Source: Syntrophotaleaceae bacterium
GTDB taxonomy: Bacteria > Desulfobacterota > Desulfuromonadia > Desulfuromonadales > Syntrophotaleaceae
NCBI GenBank assembly: GCA_041390365.1
Contig: JAWKQB010000003.1
Coordinates: 496,001-560,000, forward strand
DNA length: 64,000 nucleotides
Direction: 5' to 3'
Below are positions 43,724 to 52,751 of the stretch, piece by piece. Each line of letters starts with the position of its first letter. Within the stretch, counting starts at the first letter, position 1. The notes under the pieces are model-generated. The model did not search any database and was not told the origin of the DNA. It worked only from the letters and a program-made list of their open reading frames with translations. Position numbers and translations under genes: made by a program.

Positions 43724-43794
43724 GGCGGCGATCAATTTCATTGGACCTATCAGTCGGATCGAACTGATCGGTCCGATCGCCGCCAACTGCTAGC
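43724..43794 (-). terminator. Long inverted repeat after the sigma-54 regulator gene
   Basis: GGCGGCGATC pairs with GATCGCCGCC, and inside it GGACCTATCAGT pairs with ACTGATCGGTCC. It starts about 25 bases after the regulator stop codon and probably terminates that transcript, although no T-run follows. It also lies just beyond the two activator sites. Confidence 0.6.
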
Positions 43795-43819
43795 TTTCAA
43801 CTTTCGGCAGATTGACCGT

Positions 43820-45184
43820 TCACTCTTCTTTCAACTTCCGATAAAGCGTCTTGCGGTCCACGCCGAGAATGCGGGCGGCCAGGGTGCGGTTGCCGCCGAC
43901 CTGTTCGAGGACCTGTTCGATGTAGCGGCGTTCCATTTCAGCCAAGGGAAGCAGGGACAGGGGATCGGGAAGGGCTGCAGGGGAGGGAACATCTCCGGGC
44001 TTCTGAAGAAATTCGGGAAAATCCTGCACCGTGATGCGGTCGTGCACGGTAAGCGCAACTGCCCGTTCGATGACGTTGCGCAGTTCCCGCACGTTGCCTG
44101 GCCAGCGATAAGTGAGCAGGCGGCGGGCAGCCGGTTCGGCGAGACCGGTCACCGATTTGTTGAATCGTCGGGCCAGTTCGCCGATGAAGCGATGGGCCAG
44201 CAGGAGTATGTCGTTGCCCCGGGCCCGCAAGGGGGGCAGTTCAATCGGGATGACATTCAGGCGGTAATAGAGATCGCTACGGAAAATCCCTTCCCTGACC
44301 GCCTCCGCCAGGTCCCGGTGGGTGGCGGTAATGATGCGCACGTCGCACTCGATCTCGGTGCTGCCCCCCAGGGGCCGGACCCTGCGTTCTTCGATCACCC
44401 GCAGCAGTTTGGGCTGCAGGGACAGGGGTAGTTCGCCGATCTCGTCGAGGAACAGGGTCCCGCCGGAAGCTTCGACGAACAGCCCTTTACGGGTTTCCCG
44501 GGCATCCGTAAAGGCGCCTCGGACATGCCCGAAGAGCTCGCTTTCCAGCAGGGTCTCCGGCAGGGCGGCGCAGTTGATGGCAACAAAGGGGCCCTGGCTG
44601 CGGTGGCTCTGGCGGTGCAGGGCCCGGGCGACCAGTTCCTTGCCGGTCCCGCTTTCGCCGCTGATCAGGATCGAGGTATCCAGGTCGGCCAGGCGCGCGA
44701 TCTGTTCCCGGATGATGTGCATGGCCTGGCTTTCACCGAGCAGGTCGCCTTCCGCCTGGCGATATCGGACCTGGTCCTTCAGCAGCCGGATCTTTTCCTG
44801 CAGCTGCCGATGTTGCAGCGCCCGTTCCAGACAGAACCCCAGCAGGTCGAAGTCGACCGGTTTGGTGACGAAGTCGTAGGCACCGGCCCGCAGGGCGGCG
44901 ATCGCGGTTTCAAGAGAACCGAAGGCGGTCATGATGACCACCGGCAGGTCGGGGCGGTTGACGTGCAATTCCGTGCAGAAGTCGATGCCGCTTTTCCCCG
45001 GCAGGTTGAGATCGGTCAGCACCACATCGATTTCCTTCTGGTGCAGAATACCCCAGGCTGCCGCCACATCCAGGGCAATTTCCACCCGGTGGCCACGCCC
45101 GGACAGAATTTCCTCCAGCAGTTCGCACAGGGCCGGATCATCGTCAACCACCAGAAGATGGCCTGTCGGACGCGCTTCGCTCAT
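43820..45184 (-). CDS. Sigma-54-dependent response regulator (NtrC family)
   Basis: 454 residues. Receiver domain with phospho-acceptor D58 (VVLTDLNLPGKSG), AAA+ domain with Walker A GESGTGKE (176-183) and a sigma-54 contact loop reading GAFTDA (about 224-229; the usual motif is GAFTGA), then a Fis-type HTH (GGNRTLAARILGVDRKTLYRKLK) at the end. It activates promoters such as that at 43610-43625. The start ATG 45184 overlaps the kinase stop by four bases; the frame further upstream is inside the kinase gene. Confidence 0.93.
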   Translation of the reverse strand: MSEARPTGHLLVVDDDPALCELLEEILSGRGHRVEIALDVAAAWGILHQKEIDVVLTDLNLPGKSGIDFCTELHVNRPDLPVVIMTAFGSLETAIAALRAGAYDFVTKPVDFDLLGFCLERALQHRQLQEKIRLLKDQVRYRQAEGDLLGESQAMHIIREQIARLADLDTSILISGESGTGKELVARALHRQSHRSQGPFVAINCAALPETLLESELFGHVRGAFTDARETRKGLFVEASGGTLFLDEIGELPLSLQPKLLRVIEERRVRPLGGSTEIECDVRIITATHRDLAEAVREGIFRSDLYYRLNVIPIELPPLRARGNDILLLAHRFIGELARRFNKSVTGLAEPAARRLLTYRWPGNVRELRNVIERAVALTVHDRITVQDFPEFLQKPGDVPSPAALPDPLSLLPLAEMERRYIEQVLEQVGGNRTLAARILGVDRKTLYRKLKEE

Positions 45185-46659
45185 TCCCGCCCTCCCTGTT
45201 TCGCCAGGGGGAGATAGACGGTAAAAGTGCTCCCCTCGTTCACAGCGCTGGTGACGTCGATCCAGCCTCCGTGCTCCTCGATGATGCCGTAGGCGATGGA
45301 CAGGCCGAGACCCGTACCCTGGCCGACCTCCTTGGTGGTAAAAAAGGGATCGAAGATATGGGGCAGATCCTGCGCAGGGATGCCCTGACCCCCATCCGAT
45401 ACCTGAATGACGCACCAGGGGCCGTCTGTTTCTGTTTCGCCTTCCGGTCGGGGCCGGGACTCTTCCCGGAACAGTTTCAGTCTCAGTTCCCCGCCTGCGG
45501 GCATAGCCTGGATTCCGTTCATGGCCAGGTTCAGCAGCACCTGCTGGAGTTGGCCGGGATCGGCATCTACGGTCAACGTTTCCGGCGAGTGTTCCTTGAC
45601 GATCTGAACGGATTGCTTGCGGGCTGTCGGGGACAGCAGCTCGATGACACTCTGGAGCAGCCCGCTCATTTCCACCTTTTGCTTGCGCGCCTGACCGCGA
45701 CGGGCGAAATCGAGCAGCTGGCGCATGATGGTGGTCATTCGTTGGGCCTGATCGTCGATAATCCGCGCCGACCGCTGTGCTTCTTCCGGCGAAAGATCCT
45801 GGCGGGCGATAAGCTGGGCACGGCCGGCAATCACGTTCAGAGGGGTGCCGAGCTCATGAGCCATGCCTGCCGAAAGTCGCCCCAGAGTGGCCAGCCGCTC
45901 GGTATGCCGCAGCTTTTCCAGGGCTTCGATTCTGGCCTCGTTGGCGGCCTCTTCAGCCGCTTTGGCTTCTGCCAGTTGGCTGCGCATACGGTCGATGGTG
46001 CCGGCAAGCTCTGCCAATTCGTCCCGTCCCGAGACGGCTATGGCCGTGGAAAAATCGCCATGCCCGATCCGCTCGGCTTGCTCCGCCAGCTTGCGAACCG
46101 GGCGGTTGATCCAGAAACTGCCGAGAAAACCCATCAGCAGCAGCCCGGAACCGATGGTAATCACCAGCAGCAGGGCCGATCGTTGCAGGCTTTCCCTGAT
46201 GTATCCCTGCAACTCATCCAACGGTTCGATGAGCTCGATAGCGCCCAGTTTTTCCCCGCTGACCGGAACGGGCAGATAGGTGACCAGAAAGTCGCGACCG
46301 TCTGGGGACTCTACCAGCAGCGAAATGGTTTCTCCCGCTCTGAGGGGGGCTAATGCGACTTTCGGCACCCGGGGACGGAACCTCTCCGCGGTCGGCTCGC
46401 CGACGCTGACCCAGCGAACCCGGACAGGTCCGCTGACCAGATTGGTGGTTTCGAGAAACCGTATGGCGGCCTGCTGCCCCCCAATTCGCCAGATCTCCGT
46501 CATCATCACCCGCAGACTCTCCCCAAGGTTGCGGGCCTCCCGGCTCAACCGCTCCTTCAGCTGGGTCCTTTCCCGTTGAATCGAAAGGTAGCTGTGCAGG
46601 GAAAAAAGCAGAACCACGCTCAGCAGGAAGGCAATGGATATTTTCAGCGTCAGGCGCAT
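45181..46659 (-). CDS. Membrane sensor histidine kinase
   Basis: 492 residues: TM1 (ISIAFLLSVVLLFSLHSYL), a periplasmic sensor of about 130 residues, TM2 (LLLVITIGSGLLLMGFLGSFW), HAMP, HisKA with H268 in MAHELGTPLN, and an ATPase domain (NLAMNGIQAM, DGGQGIP, GTGLGLSI). It should phosphorylate the regulator encoded next, in response to a periplasmic signal. Because the target operon encodes HtrA, envelope damage is a reasonable but unproven signal. Confidence 0.93.
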   Translation of the reverse strand: MRLTLKISIAFLLSVVLLFSLHSYLSIQRERTQLKERLSREARNLGESLRVMMTEIWRIGGQQAAIRFLETTNLVSGPVRVRWVSVGEPTAERFRPRVPKVALAPLRAGETISLLVESPDGRDFLVTYLPVPVSGEKLGAIELIEPLDELQGYIRESLQRSALLLVITIGSGLLLMGFLGSFWINRPVRKLAEQAERIGHGDFSTAIAVSGRDELAELAGTIDRMRSQLAEAKAAEEAANEARIEALEKLRHTERLATLGRLSAGMAHELGTPLNVIAGRAQLIARQDLSPEEAQRSARIIDDQAQRMTTIMRQLLDFARRGQARKQKVEMSGLLQSVIELLSPTARKQSVQIVKEHSPETLTVDADPGQLQQVLLNLAMNGIQAMPAGGELRLKLFREESRPRPEGETETDGPWCVIQVSDGGQGIPAQDLPHIFDPFFTTKEVGQGTGLGLSIAYGIIEEHGGWIDVTSAVNEGSTFTVYLPLAKQGGRE

Positions 46660-46879
46660 CGGCTGTGATCCCGGAGAATATTTTCTGGTTTGTTGCCGGT
46701 ATCCTGCAACGAGCGTAGTTGGAAGTCAAGACGTCAGCATCAGAGGCGGCAGATGCGGAGCACGGGCATGCGCCACTCTGGATCGCGAGGAATTCGGAAC
46801 AGCAGGAAAAAGCCCCGGCTGGATTGAGAAACCCGTGCTCTCTGGTATGCTTCGGAATACTGAAAAGGAGAAAGATCAA
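46660..46879. other. Divergent intergenic region
   Basis: Promoters for the kinase (left) and the radical SAM gene (right) must lie here. No strong -35/-10 pair, palindrome or coding sequence stands out. Confidence 0.4.
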
Positions 46880-48361
46880 ATGAATGTTCTTTTGATCTAT
46901 CCCGAATTTCCCGACACCTTCTGGAGTTTCAAGCACGCGCTGAAATTCGCCCACAAGAAAGCGTCTTCCCCGCCCCTGGGTCTGGTCACGGTCGCCGCGC
47001 TTCTGCCGGCCGACTGGAATAAACGCCTGCTCGATCTCAACGTTACACGGCTCAGGGCCGAGGACCTGGCCTGGGCCGATATCGCCCTGGTCAGCGCCAT
47101 GCTGGTCCAGCAGGAATCGGCCCGGCAGGTGATCGCACTCTGCCGGCAGGCGGGGGTCCGGATCATTGCCGGCGGGCCTCTGTTCACCGCTTCCTGCGAA
47201 CTGTTTCCCGAGGTCGATCATTTCGTTCTGAATGAAGGGGAGTTGACGCTGCCTTCCTTCCTGGCCGATTTCGCCGAGGGAAAGGCAAAAAGGCTTTATC
47301 AGACAACAGAGTTTGCCGATATCCGCCAGTCTCCGGTACCTCTCTGGGAACTTGTGGATATGCGGAGGTATGCCGCCATGAGTCTGCAGTATTCCCGTGG
47401 CTGCCCGTATAACTGCGAATTCTGCAACGTGACGACACTGTTTGGCCACCGGCCGCGCATCAAGAGCACAACCCAGGTGATCGCCGAACTCGACTGCCTC
47501 TACGCAAAGGGCTGGCGGGGCAGCGTATTTTTTGTTGACGACAACTTCATAGGCAACAAACAGCAGCTCAAAAACGACCTCCTTCCCGCTCTCATTGACT
47601 GGCAGAGAAATCATGAGGCTCTCTGCTTCTATACCGAAGCCTCCATCAACCTGGCCGATGACGATGAGCTGATGGAACTTATGGCCGCCGCCGGTTTCGA
47701 TACCGTTTTCGTCGGTATCGAAACCCCCAACCATGCCGGCCTGGTGGAGGCGGGCAAACTGCACAACCAGTGCCGCGATCTGGTGGGGGACGTCAAGCGG
47801 CTGCAGCGTGCGGGCCTGCAGGTCCAGGGCGGATTCATCGTCGGCTTTGACAGCGATACACCCTCCATTTTCCAGCGCCAGATCGATTTCATCCAGGAAA
47901 GCGGTATCGTCACCGCCATGGTCGGGATGCTGCAGGCTCTTCCGGGAACCAGGCTGTACGAACGGTTGAAGCGGGAGGGTCGTATCAACAGCGATTCGAC
48001 AGGGGACAACGTCAGCCTTTTGACCAATGTCATCCCTGCCATGAATCTGGAAATGCTTCAGGAAGGGTACAAGACCATTCTGCGGACCATTTACTCCCCC
48101 AGGATCTATTATCAGCGGGTCATGGCTTTTCTCGAGGAATACCGCCCGCCCAAAGTGCGAACATCTCTCAACTTTCATCATCAGCTGGCCTTTATAAAAT
48201 CGTTGTACCGTCTGGGACTTTTCAGCAAGGGGCGTCTCTATTTCTGGAAAGCCCTTTGCTGGACCCTTTTTCACCGGCCCCGCCTCTTTCCTCAGGTCAT
48301 CACCCTGGCCATCTACGGCTACCATTTCAGAACCATCTGCGAACGGTACATTCTGCGCTGA
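46880..48361 (+). CDS. B12-binding radical SAM protein (DUF4070 type)
   Basis: 493 residues. The N-terminal cobalamin-binding Rossmann domain starts MNVLLIYPEFPDTFWSFK; the radical SAM cluster motif CPYNCEFC lies near residue 175, followed by the TIM-barrel (VFFVDDNFIGNK, VFVGIETPNHA) and a C-terminal DUF4070 region. The hopanoid C2-methylase HpnP belongs to this group, but many relatives do other, unknown chemistry and no hopanoid gene is nearby. AAGGAG precedes ATG 46880; the frame upstream of it lacks support. Confidence 0.85.
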   Translation: MNVLLIYPEFPDTFWSFKHALKFAHKKASSPPLGLVTVAALLPADWNKRLLDLNVTRLRAEDLAWADIALVSAMLVQQESARQVIALCRQAGVRIIAGGPLFTASCELFPEVDHFVLNEGELTLPSFLADFAEGKAKRLYQTTEFADIRQSPVPLWELVDMRRYAAMSLQYSRGCPYNCEFCNVTTLFGHRPRIKSTTQVIAELDCLYAKGWRGSVFFVDDNFIGNKQQLKNDLLPALIDWQRNHEALCFYTEASINLADDDELMELMAAAGFDTVFVGIETPNHAGLVEAGKLHNQCRDLVGDVKRLQRAGLQVQGGFIVGFDSDTPSIFQRQIDFIQESGIVTAMVGMLQALPGTRLYERLKREGRINSDSTGDNVSLLTNVIPAMNLEMLQEGYKTILRTIYSPRIYYQRVMAFLEEYRPPKVRTSLNFHHQLAFIKSLYRLGLFSKGRLYFWKALCWTLFHRPRLFPQVITLAIYGYHFRTICERYILR

Positions 48362-48410
48362 ATGAGACTGTTGCGTAGTCCAGATCTTTCCTCATCCTCG
48401 ATGCGCACAA

Positions 48411-48430
48411 ACGATTACGACAAGGACAAC
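48411..48430 (+). repeat. Copy of a 20-base intergenic repeat
   Basis: ACGATTACGACAAGGACAAC; the same word with one change appears at 51833-51852 and, inverted, at 51786-51805. All copies are intergenic, so this looks like a small dispersed repeat. Confidence 0.6.
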
Positions 48431-48448
48431 CATAAAGCGGGAAACCCC

Positions 48449-48465
48449 AAGGCATACTAATTGCT
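48449..48465 (+). promoter_or_regulatory. Possible sigma-54 promoter before pilT-like gene
   Basis: AAGGCATACTAATTGC keeps the essential GG-N10-GC spacing (GG 48451-48452, GC 48463-48464) and the TTGC half, but the -24 half is only GGCA. It lies about 55 bases before the ATG. Pilin genes in related Geobacter are sigma-54-controlled, which makes it plausible only. Confidence 0.35.
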
Positions 48466-48519
48466 TGATTTCAATGCAATATGCTTCCAGTCCGTCCGGG
48501 TTGGTAAATAGGGGTGAAA

Positions 48520-49572
48520 ATGCCAAGAATCGACACATTTTTGAAAATAATGCAGGAAAACAACGTCTCGGACCTGCATCTCAGCGCCAACACGGAACCG
48601 ATGCTGAGAATCAACGGGGTTCTGCAAAGGGCGGAGCACCGCCAGTTATCCGAAGATGAGGTGAAAATCATCATATACGAGCTTCTGACCGATGCTCAGA
48701 TCAGCCATCTGGAGGAGAAGGGTGACCTCGATTGCGCCTATACCCTGCCTGGGATTGCCCGGTTCCGTATCAATATTTTTAAAAAATATCCGGGAATGGC
48801 TGCAGCCTTCAGGATAATACCCAACCAGGTCCCCACCCTCGATGAGCTGGGTTTGCCCGATGTTCTGAAAAAAATGCTGGCGGTTCGCTCCGGTCTGGTC
48901 TTGGTGACGGGACCAACCAACTCAGGCAAATCCACCACACTTGCCGCGATGGTCAATCATCTCAATGACACCATGAATCACCATATTATTACCCTGGAGG
49001 ATCCCCTGGAATTCATCCATCCAAATAAGAAATGCCTCATCAACCAGAGGCAGATCGGTGAGCATTGCGAAAATTTCGCAAGCGGTCTGCGTGCCGCCTT
49101 GCGGGAGGATCCAAATGTTATTCTGGTCGGGGAAATGCGGGACCTCGAAACCATATCCCTGGCCTTGTCGGCAGCGGAAGTCGGTCAGCTTGTTCTCGGT
49201 ACCCTGCACACCCGCTCAGCGGCCCAGACCGTCAGCCGTGTGGTCGATCCTTTTCCGGCCGGGCAGCAGACCCAGATCCGGCATATGCTGGCTGAGGTCC
49301 TGGTCGGTGTCTGTTCCCAGCAGCTGCTGCGCCGCTCCGATAAGAAAGGAAGGGTAGCTGCCCTTGAAATCATGATGGGAAACCATGCCATCCGCAATCT
49401 TATCCGTGACCAGAAAAGCCACCTCATCAACAATGCAATCCTGAGCAACCGGGCCAGCGGCATGCAGTTGATGGATCTCCACCTGAAACAGCTCGTTTCC
49501 GAAAAGGTCATCACCCAGGATGAGGCAGTCCGCTATATGATCGAGAGCCCGATTGCCGTTCAAAATCAATAA
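48520..49572 (+). CDS. PilT/PilU-type twitching motility ATPase
   Basis: 350 residues. Walker A is GPTNSGKST, the Asp box HIITLEDPLEFIH, Walker B NVILVGEMRDLETI, and the His box LVLGTLHTRSAAQ. These identify a type IV pilus retraction ATPase. The C-terminus is short and lacks the long tail of PilU. ATG 48520 is preceded by AGGGGTG; GTG 48514 is an alternative. The next gene encodes a MshEN/PATAN protein, suggesting a dedicated regulator. Confidence 0.92.
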   Translation: MPRIDTFLKIMQENNVSDLHLSANTEPMLRINGVLQRAEHRQLSEDEVKIIIYELLTDAQISHLEEKGDLDCAYTLPGIARFRINIFKKYPGMAAAFRIIPNQVPTLDELGLPDVLKKMLAVRSGLVLVTGPTNSGKSTTLAAMVNHLNDTMNHHIITLEDPLEFIHPNKKCLINQRQIGEHCENFASGLRAALREDPNVILVGEMRDLETISLALSAAEVGQLVLGTLHTRSAAQTVSRVVDPFPAGQQTQIRHMLAEVLVGVCSQQLLRRSDKKGRVAALEIMMGNHAIRNLIRDQKSHLINNAILSNRASGMQLMDLHLKQLVSEKVITQDEAVRYMIESPIAVQNQ

Positions 49573-49597
49573 TTTCGCCAAATAACAAAAAAACATC

Positions 49598-51694
49598 ATG
49601 AATGAAAACCGACTTGACCAGATCCTGATTCGCCTCGGCTATGTCAATGAAGAACAGATCAAAGCTGCTCTTCAGAAGCAGAAAATTCACGGAGGCCGGA
49701 TCGGAAGCCATCTGCTGAACACCAAAGCCATTGATGAAGGGAAACTGGCAGAAGCTCTTTCCCTGCAGCACCAGGTACCCGCCTTTAATCCGGCCCGTGA
49801 CCCTGTATCCCGGGAGTTTGTCAAAACCATTCCCGCTGACCTTGTTTCCGAAAACGAAGTGCTGCCGATCGATTACGACGCAAGCAGCGGAATTCTGACG
49901 CTGGTGATTACGGATCCAAAAAACGAAAAAGCGTTCATGGCCGTCAGGAGAGTGATCAAATGTTCGAAAATGAGGATACTGGTTGCGCCGGAGGCAATGT
50001 TTGCCAGTCTGGTCGAGAGCCTCGGAATGGAAACCGAAATAGACGGAATAAATAACAGAATCAGGCTCCCGGACCTCTTCGACCAGACAGAACCCCAAGC
50101 CTCCAAAAACGAAAATTCGTTCTTGCAATCCGCAGAAGATAAAAACCTTCCTCAGGTTCTTCTGATCAGCAATGAAGTGTTTCTCAAAAATTTCCTGGGG
50201 CCTATTTTCGAACGGGAGGGATTCGATCTTCTAGCGCCCTCGGACGGGAATGAAATCCGCGAGCAGCTCCAATCACCGGAGGTGAAGAAAATTCTGGTTT
50301 CAGAGGAGATGGCTCCTCAAGTACGCCACTGGTGCCGCCACCGTGCCCCCTCCCTTCCGGGTCTGGATATAGTTGAATTCGGCCGCATCAGTACCAGCCT
50401 ACTTGGCAATCTCGCTTCCTATGACAGGATGTACCAGAGTCTGACCCAGTCCCTCAGGATCATAACCGAGGGCCATGCCACACAGGCCGCATTCACTCCT
50501 CCCTACGACCTGTTGCGGGACGATATCGGCAATCTCGCCAAAGCTCTGGAAATGAACCGGGTGGCCATCGATGCCCTGCGCTTGACGGCCCTGTTGATCG
50601 TTCCGACCGGAACAAGTGTGGTCGACCAGAATTCCTCATTACCGGAAAATGACTTTGCCGGCATCGACTGGAACAGGACGTTGGAACAGGCTAAATTCCT
50701 CCAATTTCCGTGGCCCCTGGACGATGCCATCCGCGCTTTCCGTCAGATCCTTTCCGAGCGGGTTAATCTCAAGGAGTTCACCGACTGCGATCCGGAAACG
50801 GCACTGGCCGGACAGATTTTGGCCATCGTCTGGCATCATTTCTATCATATTGCACGGGGCCGGACGGAAGGCCATGTCATGAACGTAAAAAGCGAACTGA
50901 GGAAGAAAAGCGGTCTTCTGGCCCGGTCCGAGGTTGTCGAGGCCTACCTGAGGATAATCGAGAGAAGTGCCGAAAACTTCAGGGCGACAGCCTATGTCCA
51001 GTTGTTCATTGTCGGGAAAAGCGACCACAACCTGATCCAACTTGCCACCCGTTTGCGTTATCTCGGATATCACCCGGTTCAAATCAATTCCCTGCAGGAG
51101 GCCGCCAACATGAGCGAGCGTCAGCCCCCTGCTGCCATTTTTATCCATGAGCCGAGCTTCCCCAGAGAGATTATGAAAAGCGCTTCTCTTTTTAATAAGA
51201 GGGAAGAGACCTCTCTTTATGCGATCACCAGGGAGAATGATCCCTCGCAGATGCTCAACCTGTTCGACGCCGGTTTCGATGATGTTTTCCCTTTTCCTTA
51301 CAACATGGATATTGTTGCCGCCCGCCTGCGGAAAACCACCATGGAGCGTCCCAAACCTGCCCCTCTCGGAAGTTTTCGGGCCGCGTTTTCGGCCTTTTCC
51401 TTTACCGACCTGCTACAGGGCCTGAGCCAGGGACTCAAATCGGTGAAAATCGATCTCGCCAACAGCCGAGGGAACAAGGCCACCATTTACCTCAATCGGG
51501 GACGGCTGAATCACGCTCGCTGCGGAGAGTTGACGGGTCCTGAAGCGGTTTACGAGGTCATAACCTGGCTGGAGGACGGGGAGTTCGTCGTCGAGCCCGC
51601 GAAGGAGTTCCCGGAACAGAACATCGAGATGTCCCTCGAATCGGTCCTCATGGAGGGATGCCGGATTCTGGATGAAGCCAGAGCCGGAAGATAG
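49598..51694 (+). CDS. MshEN-like, receiver-like and PATAN (DUF4388) regulatory protein
   Basis: 698 residues. Residues 1-150 resemble the MshEN/GspE N-terminal domain (LDQILIRLGYVNEEQIKAALQKQK, LAEALSLQHQVPAF), which in some pilus ATPases binds c-di-GMP. The middle has two degenerate receiver-like stretches (about 185-260 and 470-560) around a helical domain. The C-terminal 110 residues are a PATAN domain (FSFTDLLQGLSQGLKSVKIDL, ATIYLNRGRLNHARCG). No ATPase domain. It follows the PilT-like gene by 25 bases, and likely controls pilus retraction or surface behaviour. Domain borders are approximate. Confidence 0.75.
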   Translation: MNENRLDQILIRLGYVNEEQIKAALQKQKIHGGRIGSHLLNTKAIDEGKLAEALSLQHQVPAFNPARDPVSREFVKTIPADLVSENEVLPIDYDASSGILTLVITDPKNEKAFMAVRRVIKCSKMRILVAPEAMFASLVESLGMETEIDGINNRIRLPDLFDQTEPQASKNENSFLQSAEDKNLPQVLLISNEVFLKNFLGPIFEREGFDLLAPSDGNEIREQLQSPEVKKILVSEEMAPQVRHWCRHRAPSLPGLDIVEFGRISTSLLGNLASYDRMYQSLTQSLRIITEGHATQAAFTPPYDLLRDDIGNLAKALEMNRVAIDALRLTALLIVPTGTSVVDQNSSLPENDFAGIDWNRTLEQAKFLQFPWPLDDAIRAFRQILSERVNLKEFTDCDPETALAGQILAIVWHHFYHIARGRTEGHVMNVKSELRKKSGLLARSEVVEAYLRIIERSAENFRATAYVQLFIVGKSDHNLIQLATRLRYLGYHPVQINSLQEAANMSERQPPAAIFIHEPSFPREIMKSASLFNKREETSLYAITRENDPSQMLNLFDAGFDDVFPFPYNMDIVAARLRKTTMERPKPAPLGSFRAAFSAFSFTDLLQGLSQGLKSVKIDLANSRGNKATIYLNRGRLNHARCGELTGPEAVYEVITWLEDGEFVVEPAKEFPEQNIEMSLESVLMEGCRILDEARAGR

Positions 51695-51721
51695 AAAAGT
51701 AATATTCCCAAATGAATTTGA

Positions 51722-51757
51722 CAAAGGCTCCACTCGCTTCGGGTCTGGAGCCTTTGT
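51722..51757 (+). terminator. Rho-independent terminator
   Basis: CAAAGGCTCCA pairs with TGGAGCCTTTG around a 13-base loop, about 28 bases after the PATAN gene, with T-rich sequence behind it. Confidence 0.8.
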
Positions 51758-51785
51758 TCGTTGTCAGTGAAGCGGCAGCGGAACG

Positions 51786-51852
51786 GTTGTTGTTGTCGTA
51801 ATCGTGATCGAAGAAGTTCCCTTTACTCCGACTACGATTACGACAACGACAA
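51786..51852. repeat. Inverted pair of the 20-base repeat
   Basis: GTTGTTGTTGTCGTAATCGT (51786-51805) and ACGATTACGACAACGACAAC (51833-51852) are inverted copies with one mismatch and a 27-base spacer. The right arm is nearly identical to 48411-48430. It lies between the PATAN gene and the ABC transporter operon. Confidence 0.7.
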
Positions 51853-51986
51853 CGAAAAGTCTAAATAGCTCTCAATCGGACAGAATTATTTCACCATCTG
51901 ATATGTTGACCCGGTATGTCGAATCGGTCAAAATCGTTCAGGGAAAAGGCGGCAGCACTGTTCCTGCCGTTATCTCAGGAAGATCC

Positions 51987-52745
51987 ATGGTGGAAGATTT
52001 GATGCCGAATCAGGCAGGCGATCGAGCAGTCGAAGGTCGCAAGCCTCTGCTCAGCGCCCGCGGGCTCACCAAGATCTATCATCCGGGCGGGGATGTGGAG
52101 GTGCGGGCGCTGAACGGCGTCGATCTCGATCTCTTTGCGGGGGAGCTGGTCGTGCTGCTCGGCCCCTCCGGAAGCGGCAAATCGACCCTGCTTAATATCC
52201 TCGGCGGGCTGGATGCGCCGACTGCCGGAGAAATATTTTTCCGGGAAGAGAACCTCACCGGAGCGGACGAACGGGAACTGACCCGCTACCGCCGCGAAGC
52301 TGTCGGCTTCATCTTCCAGTTCTACAACCTGATTCCGAGCCTGACCGCCCGGGAGAACGTGGCGCTGATCACCGAAATCGCCCGGGATCCGATGGCGCCC
52401 GAGGAAGCTTTGGCGCTGGTCGATCTCGGCGACCGGATGGACCATTTCCCCTCCCAGCTTTCCGGCGGCCAGCAGCAGCGGGTCGCCATCAGCCGCGCCA
52501 TCGCCAAGCGGCCCGAGGTGCTGCTGTGCGACGAACCGACCGGGGCCCTGGACGTGAAGACCGGCATCACCGTGCTCGAAGCCATCGAGCGGGTGAACCG
52601 CGACCTCGGCACCCTGGCGGTGATCATTACCCACAACGCCGCCATTGCCGAGATGGCCGACCGGGTGATCCACCTCTCCGACGGCCAAATTACCGAGATT
52701 CTTGCCAATCGCGAACGCCGTCCGGTGCGTTCGCTGGTCTGGTGA
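51987..52745 (+). CDS. ABC transporter ATPase (MacB/LolD type)
   Basis: 252 residues. Walker A GPSGSGKST, signature LSGGQQQR, Walker B LLCDEPTGALD, and the H-loop ITHNAAI; the closest type is LolD/MacB-like. Start ATG 51987 is preferred, since AGGAAG precedes it; an in-frame ATG at 51804 would add about 60 residues translated from the 20-base repeat arms. The permease begins six bases after the stop. Confidence 0.92.
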   Translation: MVEDLMPNQAGDRAVEGRKPLLSARGLTKIYHPGGDVEVRALNGVDLDLFAGELVVLLGPSGSGKSTLLNILGGLDAPTAGEIFFREENLTGADERELTRYRREAVGFIFQFYNLIPSLTARENVALITEIARDPMAPEEALALVDLGDRMDHFPSQLSGGQQQRVAISRAIAKRPEVLLCDEPTGALDVKTGITVLEAIERVNRDLGTLAVIITHNAAIAEMADRVIHLSDGQITEILANRERRPVRSLVW

Positions 52746-52751
52746 AAAGCG

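Noticed and set aside
43820..45184. GAFTDA as evidence that the regulator cannot contact sigma-54
   Set aside because: Natural GAFTGA variants exist, and an exact sigma-54 promoter with upstream sites lies next to the gene.
46880..48361. Naming the radical SAM protein as hopanoid methylase HpnP
   Set aside because: The DUF4070 layout is shared by many proteins, and no hopanoid gene is nearby.
51804..51986. N-terminal extension of the ABC ATPase (Thr-rich)
   Set aside because: The Thr run is translated from the 20-base repeat; a good start with AGGAAG lies at 51987.
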